This document shows positions 36,202 to 47,185 of a stretch of 64,000 nucleotides of DNA, piece by piece. Location: contig SAUG01000045.1 of assembly GCA_011316305.1 (NCBI GenBank), positions 1 through 64,000 on the forward strand. Reading direction: 5' to 3'. The notes under the pieces were generated by a model. That model saw only the letters and a list, made by a program, of their open reading frames with translations, did not search any database and was not told where the DNA came from. Both the position numbers and the translations under genes were made by a program. Position 1 is the stretch's first letter. Each line of letters starts with the position of its first letter. This DNA comes from Rusavskia elegans. Its lineage: Eukaryota; Ascomycota; Lecanoromycetes; Teloschistales; Teloschistaceae.

Positions 36202-36763
36202 ATGGCAGATAAGTTCGATGTACAGAAACACTATGCTGACCTCTGACGGAGACTAAACGCTTACGATTGAACAGCTGCCCCCTCTCGAGGAAGCCGAGGA
36301 AGCAGCCGAAAACGCCTTTAAAGAGGCTCGTCAACATAAAGATTCAGACAAGGCCATCATCGAAGCAGCCGCACAGAGAAATGACAAGGTCTTTGGTGTC
36401 CTAAACGCAGACAATGTCAAAAATGCCAAGGATCTTTACGGCAGGAACTACCATACCTCTACCATTTACCTCGCAACCGTGTTGGAAAAATGGCTCCTGG
36501 GTGAGTGGCTGCCTGGGCTGCTCAAGCATCACAGCTTCATGGATATCAAGACCAAAAAATCCAAGAAAAGAGATTACTTGCATGAGTTGACCTGGTGCAA
36601 ATTCTTGGAACATGTGTGGTTCCCGGCGAGTGATTACAAGACTTACAGTTGGTATGTTCCTCCCGTCCGGTACTACAGAGCTCGCCTCTATGAAAGTACG
36701 GATGAAGACGAGCAAGAAGAATTCCACAACACAATTTCCGACGTCATCAGTGAGCATATGTAA
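36202..36763 (+). CDS. Small acidic protein of unknown function, family A member 1
   Basis: Exons are 36202..36219 (six codons, MADKFD) and 36275..36763 with a 55-nt intron (GTACAG...AACAG), 168 residues. It has no signal peptide or membrane segment, an acidic Ala/Glu-rich N-terminal helix and aromatic-rich C-terminal half (WCKFLEHVWFP, YSWYVPPVRYYRARL). The blocks NADNV, a Trp-rich helix and a W--FL--VWF...YR-R segment recur in the genes at 44679 and 48950 with similar order and length, so I treat the three as one diverged family (inference from visual alignment). Function unknown. A transposon insertion lies about 480 bp downstream. Confidence 0.7.
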
Positions 36764-37234
36764 GATGTGGCGGCGCACAATGATCGATAAGTTGGGGCGA
36801 TTCAACATCGCAATTCATGTACCGTTCTCAGAGTCGGAAGTCTTAGGATATCGAATCTATCTGGTATGATTCTCTATCAATCGAGGTTTCTCTCAAAATA
36901 TTGCTGTGATCGTGATTGTGTTTCATCGTCGTTGCCAGAATGCGTAGTATCCGATGCCGTGTGATGACTGCTTTACAGCAACGCTTCTTGTGCAAGCAGT
37001 AAAGGCAGGAGCAACCATCGTTTCGATCTTGTGAGGCTTGTAGGTTTAATCAGAAGTAGGGGAGTCAACAATACAGCCGTGACTTATGTACCGACCGGAG
37101 CGACGCTTTCGCTTCCAATTGTCCCTTTTTGCAATAGACCAGAGGCTTTCTGTGGAAAGCCGGGAACTCGCATCCAATGGGTATCGTGATGCCGGAGACT
37201 TCGTTTTTGCAATGATGGACGAGGAATTGCCAAC

Positions 37235-37856
37235 TACTATTAGGGTCATGATCCGTGCACTCCACAGTATCACTAAAACACTCCATGGTTAAACTTTACC
37301 ATATAAGGTATAGCGCACCCGAGCTCACCAATCAGATAATTACAATCCAAAGGGTCCACCCCACTGAATAACCTTATCGAGATCCTAAATCTTCAACCAG
37401 ATTTATAACGTTTGTACCATACACCCAATATTCAAGGTTTGGTGCTAAATCTCTTATATCCTTTAGCTATATACCTATACTGTTAAATATAAGAATATCC
37501 AGTATATACGGCTAGAATTAGGTACGGAGTACCTCCTGAACCTCGTTTACCTCGATCGTAGAGAATATCTTACCACACAAAGCTGCTAGAGATACCCTGA
37601 GGTAGGGCTAGCCCTATTCTCCTTCTGTTTCTTTGATATTCTCCGTCGGCTTAAGTTCGGCAGTCCAGCACTATAAGGCTAGACTACCCGATACAGCCAA
37701 TCATTGGGGTGGCGGAGTGGCAGCTGAGTACGCCGATTGGTCAAATCCTGCTTAATAAGCGTGGAGCTTCATAGTGATCCCCATGGAGTGTTTTAGTGAT
37801 CCCTATGGAGTGCTTTAGTGATACTGTGGAGTGCACGGATCATGACCCTACTATTA
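37235..37856. mobile_element. 606-bp non-autonomous DNA transposon with 44-bp TIRs and 8-bp target duplication
   Basis: The element spans 37243..37848. Both ends begin GGGTCATGATCCGTGCAC and the inverted match continues for 44 bp with one mismatch (37243..37286 against 37848..37805). TACTATTA flanks it directly on both sides (37235..37242 and 37849..37856), a perfect 8-bp target-site duplication. Next to the right end, units of GGAGTG-TTTAGTGAT repeat three times. It has no open frame of note and is AT-rich inside. An 8-bp duplication fits hAT or some Mutator-like elements; the long TIR fits the latter better. It looks recent because the TSD and TIR are almost intact. Confidence 0.92.
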
Positions 37857-38209
37857 GGTCGCGACTTTGATGTTAAGAGCACTTCAGCCAGCGGCCATAA
37901 GATTTCTCAATGAGCAGCGACGATGAAATGATATACACTCGCCATGCATGATCTACAACCATTATTATTATGCTGGCGTGATCCACATGTGAATGACCTT
38001 TGCCGCCACTTTAGCTCATCAAACTTGTTCTGCTGGGACCTTTTAATCCCCAGCTCACGATGTCTTCCCTTCCTCGACTTCATCCTTCGACCTCTGGAAA
38101 CCGCAAAGACTGGACTCAAGCGCCCTTAAGAGATCTGTCTCCAGACACCGTTTGGCCTTAGCAGACGCATTCACCTCCTCTCGAACCATCGGTCCCATCT
38201 CATAGCAAG

Positions 38210-38723
38210 ATGACCTCACCATCTGGTCCCAACATGGTACCTTTCTTTCATACTTTCCGCTTGACAAAGCCACTGACAGATCTCGCCTCCTTAGCACTAC
38301 CCCCTCCCTTCCAACCTTCAGTACACCGCCAGCAGCGACAATATTAATGACCTGTCGGTCCGGATGCGCGTGGGTCAGATCTGCACGTTCCTCCCCATTC
38401 AGAATGCAAGTTGGGTGCTTACCTGGAGCGGTGTCGCAACCTCTCAGATCTTTGCTTCCCACTGGCGCCGCAGTGGTCAGCGCCGATTCCCGACGAGCGA
38501 GCCGGCAGAAGTGGTTGGGCGGGTGGCATACGAAGTCTTTGTGAAGCAGCCCTTCAAGACTGACTGGACGACCGGTCGGTGTGAGGTGCAGCCGACGGGG
38601 AGGAAAGTAGGGAGAGTGCTGGAGGTTGGAGAAGGGGCAATATGCCATGTGGACACTGAAGGCTGGTTTACTCAGAACGACATGTTCCGTACGAAGGGGA
38701 CATGGAGGAACATGACTGCGTAA
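38210..38723 (+). CDS. Small protein of unknown function
   Basis: Exons are 38210..38236 (MTSPSGPNM) and 38295..38723; the 58-nt intron has donor GTACCT, branch CACTGAC and acceptor CCTTAG, giving 151 residues. The second exon is continuous from its acceptor to the stop and has balanced composition (NLQYTASSDNINDLSVRMR, GEGAICHVDTEGWFTQND). There is no signal peptide. I do not recognise it. A long antisense frame covers the same DNA but has poorer composition and lacks an ATG start at full length. Confidence 0.55.
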
Positions 38724-38800
38724 AGGGCGGTTGGCGGGCCTTCTTTCATGGAGAGAGCTGATGGTAGCGTCGCAAAGGCATACAAAGTGGCTTTTCGACC

Positions 38801-39016
38801 TCAAAACCACACCAAAAACGGGGCCCCGAGGACTTGATCTTGGTGGGGTTTTGAGGTGATCCTGGATGTTGACATGGCTTGAACGGTGTATCGAGAAGCA
38901 GGAAAGGAGAGGTAGTATTCTGGGTGCATGTCAGATAGCTCATCCCAAGCTTTGAGGCTCGAGGAGACATATTCGATCAATTCGGTGGGTGTCAAGTGGG
39001 AAATCACACCTGACAT
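38801..39016 (-). CDS. Possible short gene or exon, unknown
   Basis: A 71-codon ATG-started frame reads MSGVISHLTPTELIEYVSSS, then KAWDELSDMHPEYYLSFPAS. The composition is protein-like, but there is no motif and a 3' intron cannot be excluded. It may instead be part of the gene to its right. Confidence 0.25.
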   Translation of the reverse strand: MSGVISHLTPTELIEYVSSSLKAWDELSDMHPEYYLSFPASRYTVQAMSTSRITSKPHQDQVLGAPFLVWF

Positions 39017-39114
39017 CACGACCTTAGTCGCAAGAATTATTTAACTGTTCCTAATACCATCTGGGTTCTTCGCTTGACATGGGAGTTGGTCGTAGTAGAA
39101 ATCGCCAAGCGAAG

Positions 39115-39970
39115 CTACAGTCCAAGAAGGTAGCGCTTCCTCGAAAAATACTGGAGCGGGCACTCGTGATCGTATGCACAAGTGGCATGGTCCCACGCGT
39201 CGAACGACATTGCTCCACAATGCCACCACGAAACACCACGTGCTTGTTGAGCGTACGTCAGGTGTTGTGGATCTATGCATCTCTGTAGTTCTATCGCAGG
39301 ATACTTCATTGGCCATATGGAATCCCAGGTGGGGAAGCACGAAAAGTGGGCATGGACATCCATACCCACTTGCAACTTTTTACGAGACGCGTGCACAGAA
39401 TGCTTCATTGGATCTGGGAGCCGTGCAAGATGAGACTGCCAGGTTGAGGATATTCCGATCGTGCATGTTTGTGTTGTTAGTAGCCCCATGAGATGAAAAA
39501 ATGGTTTCATTACACACCCTGAGGCTGGCGTTCCGAACACAGCATGCTCACCACCAATGAATTCTAGGCAGTCAATGTCCTCCGTGAACTTGTGTTCAAA
39601 CGAATCACATGTCCGCAGCAAACCAACGAATCATACCTACACTAGGCGCCAGCCTTGTCAAATTCTCAAAGCCTTCTTGATCGGAATTACGCCAAAGCCT
39701 CCGCGAATCGGCTCGAAAGCCAGACATCCGCAGCTGAGTAGACACCCTACCCAGCACTGTGGTTCGAAGGTCTTCATTCACGGCCCGTAGGACTTGGAGC
39801 TTGTGTTCGCCGTTAGTGGATCGGAGCTTCCGTTCACTGAATGCCGCAGCAGCTGTCGAGCCTACCCAGAATTGTATAGGCCTCCCCGCTGCTAGACCAG
39901 ACCAGTCCCGTTCATGCTGAGTCTCACAAACCCAGGTCTTGAGTATCACGAAAAGACCCTCGTGAGGGAC
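39115..39970 (-). CDS. Multi-exon gene of unknown function, ends unresolved
   Basis: The core is exon 39970..39641 (acceptor CCAGTTAG upstream) joined to an exon starting 39588 over a 52-nt intron (GTAGGT...CACAAG). Together they read EGLFVILKTWVCETQHERDW, RPIQFWVGSTAAAAFSERKL, NEDLRTTVLGRVSTQLRMSG and DIDCLEFIGGEHAVFGTPAS. The 3' part may read through to 39115 or splice again at 39528/39527 (donor GTGTGT, branch CTACTAAC) into a frame ending at 39051 or 39041. The first exon with the start is not found; an ATG at 40136 is a candidate. No family recognised. Confidence 0.5.
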
Positions 39971-40157
39971 CTAACTGGCTATCGAGCGTCTGAGAACGAT
40001 CTTTGCCTCAACATGGCAGTTGCTGAAGGACATAAAGACATGTCGCAGTTCCCCTACGCTGTCTTCATGACAAAAGCGTCCGGTACCATAAGAATCAACC
40101 CATATCTGCGTCGACCAGCCAAGTTGTCAACTCCATAACATTAACACACTTTCCCAA

Positions 40158-41254
40158 ATGCATTATCCGGTCCTTGCACCCAAAGTCAGATCCGATCATC
40201 CTGACTCGGCTGCCCTTGAGAAGCGCAAACGAGACGAAGATGAGGATGCAGCCCTGCCAAAACGTCGCAAACGTGGGCCTGCTTCCGGAGTCCAGCGTAA
40301 ACCCACCTTCCAAAGCTCCCCGGTCCAAAGCTCCCCGGTCCAAAGCTCCCCAGCCCAAAGCTCCCCGGTCCAAAGCTCCCCAGCCCAAAGCTCCCCGGTC
40401 CAAAGCTCCCCAGCCCAAAGCTCCCCGGCCCAAAGCTCCCCAGTCCAAAACGCCCCCTTCCAGTTCGAGACTAGCTCGGGCCATGGCCAAATTGAATTAC
40501 CGCTTCGTACTTCGAGGAAGCCGATTCTCGTGCATGAAGAACCTATTGTAAGTACACCGGTCGTAAGCACCCAGCATATACGAAGCTGACACCAAATCAG
40601 GAGCTGCTTCACGCCATGCATTACGAGGTTCGCTCATTCTTCGACATAACTGAAACGAAAGAGCTCATCGAGGAACTCGAATGCGCAATCGAGCTTGAAC
40701 GTCTCGCAGACTTCCCACTTATCGAGAGCGTGCGCGCAGAGGGTGATTTACAAGTTGGTAAACTAAAAGAATACGACATGGCGGTTGAGAAACCAGAAGG
40801 ATACGACTTGGTGGTTGACGAACCAGAAGGAGACGATTCGGTGGTTGAAAAACCAGAAGGAAGAGACTCGGCGGTTGATAAACCAAAAGAAGACGACTTG
40901 GCGGATGACAAAACAACAGCATACAAGTATGCTTGCCTCCAAGGCCTAATCAATCACATCTTTATGGTAGCAAGAATATGCCGGGCGGAAATTGAAGGGT
41001 TGAGCGAGCAAGACCAGCAAAGGTGGTGCTTCGATATGGCAGATCAATACTTCCAGCACTGGATCATGCCAGAAGAAATACAACTAGGCAAAATTATCGG
41101 CGACAGCAGAGTGGCAACAGGGTTATTGTTGTTGATGGCCTACCGGGCAAGATATTATCTACTGGAGGGGCCAGCCCTGAAGAACGCGATGATGATGAAC
41201 CCTCCGACAGAGCGTGCGTTGAGATTACCCCGGCCCTTGAGACAGAAGAGATGA
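40158..41254 (+). CDS. Predicted nuclear protein with two unrelated tandem repeats
   Basis: Exons are 40158..40547 and 40601..41254 with a 53-nt intron (GTAAGT...AAATCAG), 347 residues. The exon phase shows which of several open frames is used: only the QSSP[VA] frame joins to the second exon (HEEPI-ELLHAMHYEVRSFF). A bipartite basic signal (EKRKRDEDEDAALPKRRKRG) suggests nuclear location. Residues about 52-97 are nine QSSPV/QSSPA units; residues about 186-235 are five decapeptides of the type YD-VV-KPEG. The C-terminal 100 residues look globular and helical (KYACLQGLINHIFMVARICR, GLLLLMAYRARYYL). Function unknown, no family recognised. Confidence 0.72.
40311..40446 (+). repeat. 15-bp coding minisatellite, nine units
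   Basis: Units of CAAAGCTCCCC[GA]G[TC]C repeat nine times with two alternating variants. Since the period is 15 bp, all forward and reverse frames stay open across it, which creates false overlapping frames. Confidence 0.95.
40769..40915 (+). repeat. 30-bp coding repeat, five units
   Basis: Five diverged 30-bp units encode decapeptides around GGTTGA-AAACCAGAAGGA; the last unit is the most diverged. The last two units replace Gly of KPEG with Glu or lose it. Confidence 0.85.
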
Positions 41255-42320
41255 CATTCGCAGCCAATACAAGCTGTGTATGTCAGCGGAAGAACACCTT
41301 CCTTGACACGATACTTTCCCCATTCATGTACTACCCGCACTGCTAATGTTCTCGTTTGGTCCCTGGCATAGTTTACTACTGTCTTTGTGTCATCAAACAT
41401 GTTTGTCCAACGTCACGCGGTAGCCTTTCCGTCAAATACACGAGCTAGAGTCGGGAATGATAGATACATAACCGTGACAATGTCTGAAATGCTTCCTTGA
41501 CCGCCTGTCTGCCCCCATTGCATCACATCTAGTTCATTCTATTCTACCAGGGAACATGCGGAATCAAGAAAGTCGAGAGATGGGTCGAGTGGCCACTTAG
41601 CTGTCTCCCAAAAGTGAACAGATCATGTGGAATTCGAAGATATATTGATCTTAACACTGAATTTCCTACATAATGAATCGACCGTTCAATGTTTGAAGCT
41701 CGCCCCAAAAGTAGTCGCAAGCACACGTGTTTACAGCAGCCCCTTGTTGTCAGGACAACCACTGGAGCTATCCCAGAAGCGACAAGCGTTAGTATAAATA
41801 TCCAAGGCTCTTAAGGCTAAGGGTTTCCATTCAAAGCTCCCATGATGCCTGAAGCAACCACGCATGGGAAAAAAAGGGTCTCAAACGGGTGTGATTTCTC
41901 TCTGGATGTCTCAATGAATTGCGAAGCGTATACTACAAGGCATTTCGAACGCCCTGCGAAGTACCAAAAAAAAGGACTGACGCAACTGGACCTCAAATCC
42001 AATCAATCTTGTGACTATGCAGTATTCATGGTCCCTCAACATGCAGGCTCTCCGAGACTGTTCGACGATATCCGCATTGCGCATGCTCTGGATTGCTGAT
42101 AATCGAGGCCTTTTTGAGCCATTGTCCGATGTATCACCATTGGACAGGCTCGTTTCGCCTGCTGGTCCATGTTCTCAACCCGCCAAAAGGTTATTTTACA
42201 AGCGTTATTCGGATGGAAATTGATCCTGTTCTCAGTGTGGGAGGTGTATAATTTGTCTAGGCGTATAGGAGAGTCATATTGCTTTCCACCTATACTTTCC
42301 TGTCCTATTTGGCTCGCAGC
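41255..42320. other. Intergenic, one weak small frame
   Basis: An 85-codon ATG frame lies at 41842..42099, Lys/Arg/Asp-mixed, without a motif. Nothing else is supportable. Confidence 0.35.
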
Positions 42321-42910
42321 ATGGCTGATTATAGGCGTAGCAATGCAACTTTAAATCGAAGAACCAGCCACTATGGCTTTAACTCACCTCGATACGACGA
42401 GGATCGCACCCTCCAGCCTGGGTCTTGCTCCATGGTCGCAGGCCCTGTCACTGTTATGGAGGTAGCCACCTGGTGTCATCGCTGCGTGCAACGGCTCGCA
42501 CACGACCTAGAAACGGTGGATGTTGAGCCTTCTAGGCTTCAAACGTACTTTGAACGGTATTCTCCACGCCGTCACCCCAGAGAGGAAGACCTAACTCCAC
42601 CAACATTTCATGTGCGCAACGCCGCTCGTTTCCCTGGAGTTTTCGATGTGGGGTCAATAATGGAGAGCTGCGCAGTAAAGAGAGAGAACACCAGGCTAAG
42701 GCCAAAATGAACCCAGTCCTTGCTGCTGGTCGCTGGTGGGAATCCGGCTATATGCCGCCCGAGATCCTTCGCCCTGAAGCTTTTGTCGCCTGCGAGATTC
42801 CCGATGCCTTGCTCGGCCGTCGCCTGCGCCCAACTGGCTTGGAGATGGACGCAGATTTTACTCGTGTGGCCTATGGTCACCAAGAGCATTGTTTTCAAGT
42901 CGAGATCTAA
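42321..42910 (+). CDS. Small protein of unknown function, two exons likely
   Basis: An exon starting at ATG 42321 (MADYRRSNATLNRRTSHYGF, then VMEVATWCHRCVQRLAHDLE) runs in a different frame from a downstream stretch ending at 42910 (NPVLAAGRWWESGYMPPEIL, LRPTGLEMDADFTRVAYGHQ). A 47-nt intron 42648..42694 (GTGGGG...CACCAG) joins them in phase to 180 residues; a 56-nt variant starting 42639 also works. Otherwise the locus would be two short overlapping frames or a frameshifted gene. No family is recognised. Confidence 0.45.
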
Positions 42911-43674
42911 GATTCCATTATGGAAGACTGCTGCCAAGTTAGTGGATCTGACAAAAGCAAGATATTTCCGGTCTCGGAGAAGAAGGCGCTATTCTTAGGG
43001 GGAACCACCCAGCTACCTAGATCGATACATTCTGTGTTCGATGTTGCGCAACCGGTCGACGGAGATGCTGTGCCGCTTTGGTGACAGGGGAGGATCACCT
43101 CCAGTGAGAACCAGCCTTCCCGTGAACCAAAATTGCAGCTCCATATGATCTTGCGCGGCTTTGAACCTCTCGATTTACCGCATGGCTGGGTAGGTTTAGA
43201 GCACACATTCACTGCCACCCTGTGAAAGCCGAGGCACTGTGCTCTTCTCAACCACTGTATCACGCCGGATTGTGGGTCGACGGTTCGCCGGATGCCTTCC
43301 TGTTGGCTGCTGGATCCGTTGGATCAGTGTGCGCGATGAAAGTCACACAATTTCATAAGGCGAACTCGCACTCCCGTGGTTAGAGGGAGCGCACCGAGCT
43401 TTGTCGAGAATTCATGGGTTTCTTCCGAGTGGTCATCATTTAGCCAATCGCATGGACACCTCATTCGTAGCAAGCAAAACTTACTCGCAACACTACACGT
43501 TTCTGTCGCGTTTGGCTGCCTTTAATTCGAACTCGTCTCCTCGATTACAATGGTCTCGACTTGTCATAAATCTGACATCGATCCTCGGAGGATCTATTGG
43601 CCCAGCAACAGCCTGATCCACTCATCTCGAGTCTAAGTGGACAGAATAGTCTCTTGCTCCTGGACGGCCAAACC

Positions 43675-44169
43675 CTACCGCGTCAGAGTCAACGGCAATG
43701 ATCTGGATGGCAATTTTCGACGGAACCAGTAGATTCTGATCGATGATCGTGATCCGTACGGATGAAAATACTCCGTACTCTCAACATTTCGTCTAACAAG
43801 GCCATTGGTGTAATCCAGCGAGCCATAGCAGGTATCCCCAATTACATGTGTTGAGGACCAATCCGGAGCACCATCTGTCTGACCAGACGATACCAGGAAC
43901 CGTGTGCCAGACAGACTCCGGAACAACTGCTGGTGACTGCCTTCAAATCCGGGCATGTTGCTCGGAAGGCTGCGTGACAGTTCCTAGGGGACTAAGCAGG
44001 CATCTGCTGGTACGATGCCGATACACTCATCCTATTGGCAAGTGTTTCCAGTGGGCATTAAGGGCTGATTCCCGGACGCACAACACGGACAGCTCTTTTC
44101 GGAATTGCAATCAGCGAGGCATGATCTGGTTGCCTTGTACCATGCTGCCTTCCGTCCGGGACCACGGAA
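43675..44169 (-). CDS. Candidate multi-exon gene with a cysteine-rich part, model incomplete
   Basis: An exon from acceptor CCCCTAG at 43977 to a stop at 43675 reads FRSLSGTRFLVSSGQTDGAP and IGDTCYGSLDYTNGLVRRNV. Upstream, the open stretch 44169..44032 reads AAWYKATRSCLADCNSEKSC followed by PCCASGNQPLMPTGNTCQ, with six Cys in about 33 residues. I could not find the intron that joins the two in frame or a signal peptide exon, so this may be one secreted protein gene or two fragments. No family recognised. Confidence 0.35.
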
Positions 44170-44678
44170 TCAACGGCTGGCTGTAGAGTTCACGAGGCCT
44201 CATCGGAATCTTAGCTGTCATTTTCTTTTCGTGTGAGGATCGGCCAAATGTGTAATACCGCTCGAGAAGAGAGCTGTGAAACGATCTTAGGAATCAAAGG
44301 GACTGATCCTCTAGAGAAGCAAGGATAAATTCCAATGGGTAACACTTTGTCATACTTCATGCCTGTACTCCCCAATCCGGGAGGATATTTCAGCTCAAGG
44401 GAACACACATACCTGGGAGCTTATTTATATCCCGTAATATCCTTGGTCTGCGCTTGAGAAGAAGAAACCAGCCGTGTGGTGTTGCAACTCGCGAGCTGTA
44501 CCATCCCCAAGATTCTCGAGCTTAATACCGCTGGGATACTGACAGCTCACTGACATCCCCCCTTGTGCAAGAATTATGGCACGTCCTGAGTCACAAATAC
44601 TCCAAATGAGCAAAGAAGGAGAACCAGAAGACGAAAGATTGAGCCTAGTACACCTTTTCTATTCTATCGCACTCTCTC

Positions 44679-45369
44679 ATGTCTGCTGAATATTTTTACC
44701 AGTTTGATTATTCCTACGATGACAAGAGTCCCGATAAGGTGTGTCATCTTGCTCAAATCATGCCATCTGGGCCAACAGTGTCAGGAAAAAGTGGTCGAAC
44801 TCATGAAAAATGCGCGAGCCAAAAATGTAAGCCTTGATACTTCGGTATTCGTCAACTGTGCTGACTTTCAAAGTTGCCACTCACGGCGTTTGCTGTCACG
44901 ATCGCGGTATGCTAGCGAGATATTCCCAGTCCACAAGAAACCCTTACTCAAACCATTGGCTTTTCAGCAGGAGCTTGAGCTCTTTGCAAGGGGCGTGACC
45001 CTTGTAGAAGCCGAACACAACATGCAGTCGAAAGACTTCAACCTCGGTGACGATCCTATATTCATGAACGATCCCGTCTCCACAGGCATGCGACTACGAT
45101 ACGGAAACCCCCAATTCTTCTTATGGATTGCGCGTGATACTAAGACTCGGATCATCCAAGCTCTTCCAACAGACGATCAGTATTACTTCTTGAAGAGACA
45201 AGCACAGGGCAACCTTCGACAGTACGTCATCTGGGTTTTCATCCATGATCAATGGTTGAATGTGACCGGGAACCAACCAGAATTGTACTGGAGATCAAAG
45301 CGCTTCGCTGAGGAGGACTATGAAGCCGAGATCGGCATTTTGGTGAAAGAAAAGTGGGACTTGCGTTGA
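44679..45369 (+). CDS. Small protein of unknown function, family A member 2
   Basis: The preferred model has exons 44679..44738 (MSAEYFYQFDYSYDDKSPDK), 44785..44826 and 44968..45369, 167 residues. Intron 1 is 46 nt (GTGTGT...TGTCAG; an acceptor 6 nt earlier also works). Intron 2 is 141 nt (GTAAGC...GCTTTTCAG), although the frame also reads through it without a stop. The model puts the blocks in the same order as the genes at 36202 and 48950: a Glu/Ala helix, FNLGDDP, a Trp/Phe-rich helix, then YVIWVFIHDQW and YWRSKRF. Cytoplasmic or nuclear by absence of signals. Function unknown. Confidence 0.6.
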
Positions 45370-45427
45370 TGACTGCTCAGCACGGGAGCGTTCTTCGATT
45401 TGGCTTGACGAAGGGTATTCAACATAC

Positions 45428-45611
45428 CTCGCACCGTCAATTTCTCACTAGCAAAATCCAAAATTTGATCTCGAAGAACACTGAAACTCACAGTGTCTAC
45501 CTTTGCCATGCTATACTTGATCACCACAGTGTAGAATTGGCATAACCATGGCAGATCCAGCTCTTCGAAATTTAATGTTGATCGCAAGGGATGTATTCGT
45601 TGAGGAGTGTC
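45428..45611 (-). other. Isolated coding-like fragment, weakly BTB/POZ-like
   Basis: Between an acceptor-like CTAG and a donor GTATGT, the frame reads FEELDLPWLCQFYTVVIKYS and DTVSFSVLRDQILDFASEKL. The spacing of the aromatic and KY residues resembles the C-terminal half of fungal BTB domains, but no N-terminal half is seen and the downstream side is occupied by the gene on the other strand. Probably a remnant; the BTB idea is a weak inference. Confidence 0.25.
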
Positions 45612-46305
45612 CTAGTTGTATCATCTACTCCACCATTCTCCCCAGCAGTCTCCAGCAACCAGCGCTCATGATATAGCGAGGATTGGAACCCATACCAGCA
45701 CAGCACCACATCGCAATCTCGGCAACATTTCCTTTAAATCCAGTCTGAAAGATGGATATACTACATTATGGTTCGCCTCCAGTTATCCTTCCGTGGTTCT
45801 CATCCATTCATTCCCCAACATCGTTTTCCGCGCTATCTTGCACCCGCTCACCCGTGCCTAATGCATTCGTATCTGGCACTCCGGTCTCTGTCGCTGGGAT
45901 AGCGGAGGAGTCGGTAGGCAGCAACCCCCACGGCAAACGCTGTATACTTAGAGACCTCACATGAACTGCACTGCTCAGCGTCCGAGCTGCAAAAGGCATG
46001 CTGAGCGTGCGGGCAGCTATGTGTGTTTGTCTGTACGTCCTGAGCAACGAGGTGGGTATGGTAGCAAGGAGAAGATGGCCGGGAGTAGGAATTGGCTGCG
46101 CATCTCAGTCGAACGTGTATTGAAAGGGGAGTTGCACAAAGCTTTTTGCGGAATTGTTTGGACATTTGTCTGTTTCCATCACTAAAGCTACGGAGGCTTC
46201 TCCCCAATTCCCTGCGTAGAGGTCTTGTAGTAGGCTCTTTGATCGGTAATGATAGACTGTGCAGAAAATTCAACGATTCACGCTACAAGATAAAACCTGG
46301 TTTCG

Positions 46306-47185
46306 TCAGGAACCGAACTCATCCATCCTCCAGCGACCTCGCTTTAGCTTGCCACCATCGCTTTCACTCAAGGAAGAAGGTGTTGTTCGCTTGTTTCGCT
46401 GGATATCGTCAGCTGTAGGTAGCGTCTGAGACTCGAAGAGCTTACAAGAGGTCATTGAACGGGAGAGCTCACATATTCCGGATGATGGAGATGGAGGCAT
46501 GGTCTGGAGTCGCAACGTGTGAGCGTATACCGCAGAAGCATTACCAGAGTGAGAGGTGTAAAGTCCACAGATTTCTTGAATTGTGTGAGGTCCTCTTGAG
46601 TCTTCGGATCCGTATCGGGGACTTTTCCGACGGCCTTTTTGTAGCCGTAGATGACGACGTCTTTCAATTGTTCGAGTGATGGTTGAGCCTGTGGTTCGTG
46701 GAATGTTTCCAAGGGCAAGGGCAAGTAACGCTTGGTAAGGTCAAGGTCCGTCAACCATTGATAGGCAATCCCGCGTTCTTCTACGTGCTCATCTAGTTGG
46801 TTGAGACGTTGCTCTGCGATTGTAAGCTGTTCCATCATGATAATCTTTCTTCTAACCAGTGGCCATAGAATCTCAATTTTGGGCAGTCATCACTTGCCAT
46901 GGCACGGAAGAGGTCCGGTTTGGAGAACTTGTTGGGCTCTGGGGTAGCTCCAGCTTCGCTGTCGTAGGTCAATAGCTCTTTGCAATTGGCCTGGCCGACA
47001 GCCTCTCGGCGTGCTTGATTGAATTTGTTCCCTCGGGCGCTCGTGATGACCATCACTGTGGTTGGCAGGCTTAAACGCAATGTGCCTTCGAGGTTGTAGA
47101 GTGTCATGTCGGCTGTTACCTCGGGAGTGGAATATCCAACCCGAAACTCAATCGGGAGTGTGTCTGGTTCAATACGCTGAGACAT
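46306..47185 (-). CDS. Unknown protein, probably frameshifted or with an unresolved intron
   Basis: The start ATG at 47185 opens a frame to 46835 (IEFRVGYSTPEVTADMTLYN ... YGHWLEERL). A second frame, shifted by one base, continues from 46838 (MEQLTIAEQRLNQLDEHVEE) to 46545, and a 41-nt intron (GTAATG...ACTCCAG) leads to a last exon 46503..46306 (GICELSRSMTSCKLFESQTL). The first two parts join naturally as one helix (WLEERL / MEQLTIAEQRLNQL), so a single-base frameshift near 46835 or an unrecognised short intron is needed. About 275 residues in all. No signal peptide, no family recognised. Confidence 0.5.

Noticed and set aside
38055..38810. Long antisense frame opposite the 38210 gene
   Set aside because: It begins at GTG, has erratic composition and no splice support; the sense model with an ATG exon and good intron is better.
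40174..40621. Alternative forward and reverse frames through the 15-bp minisatellite
   Set aside because: Open only because the repeat period is a multiple of three; only one frame joins the next exon in phase.
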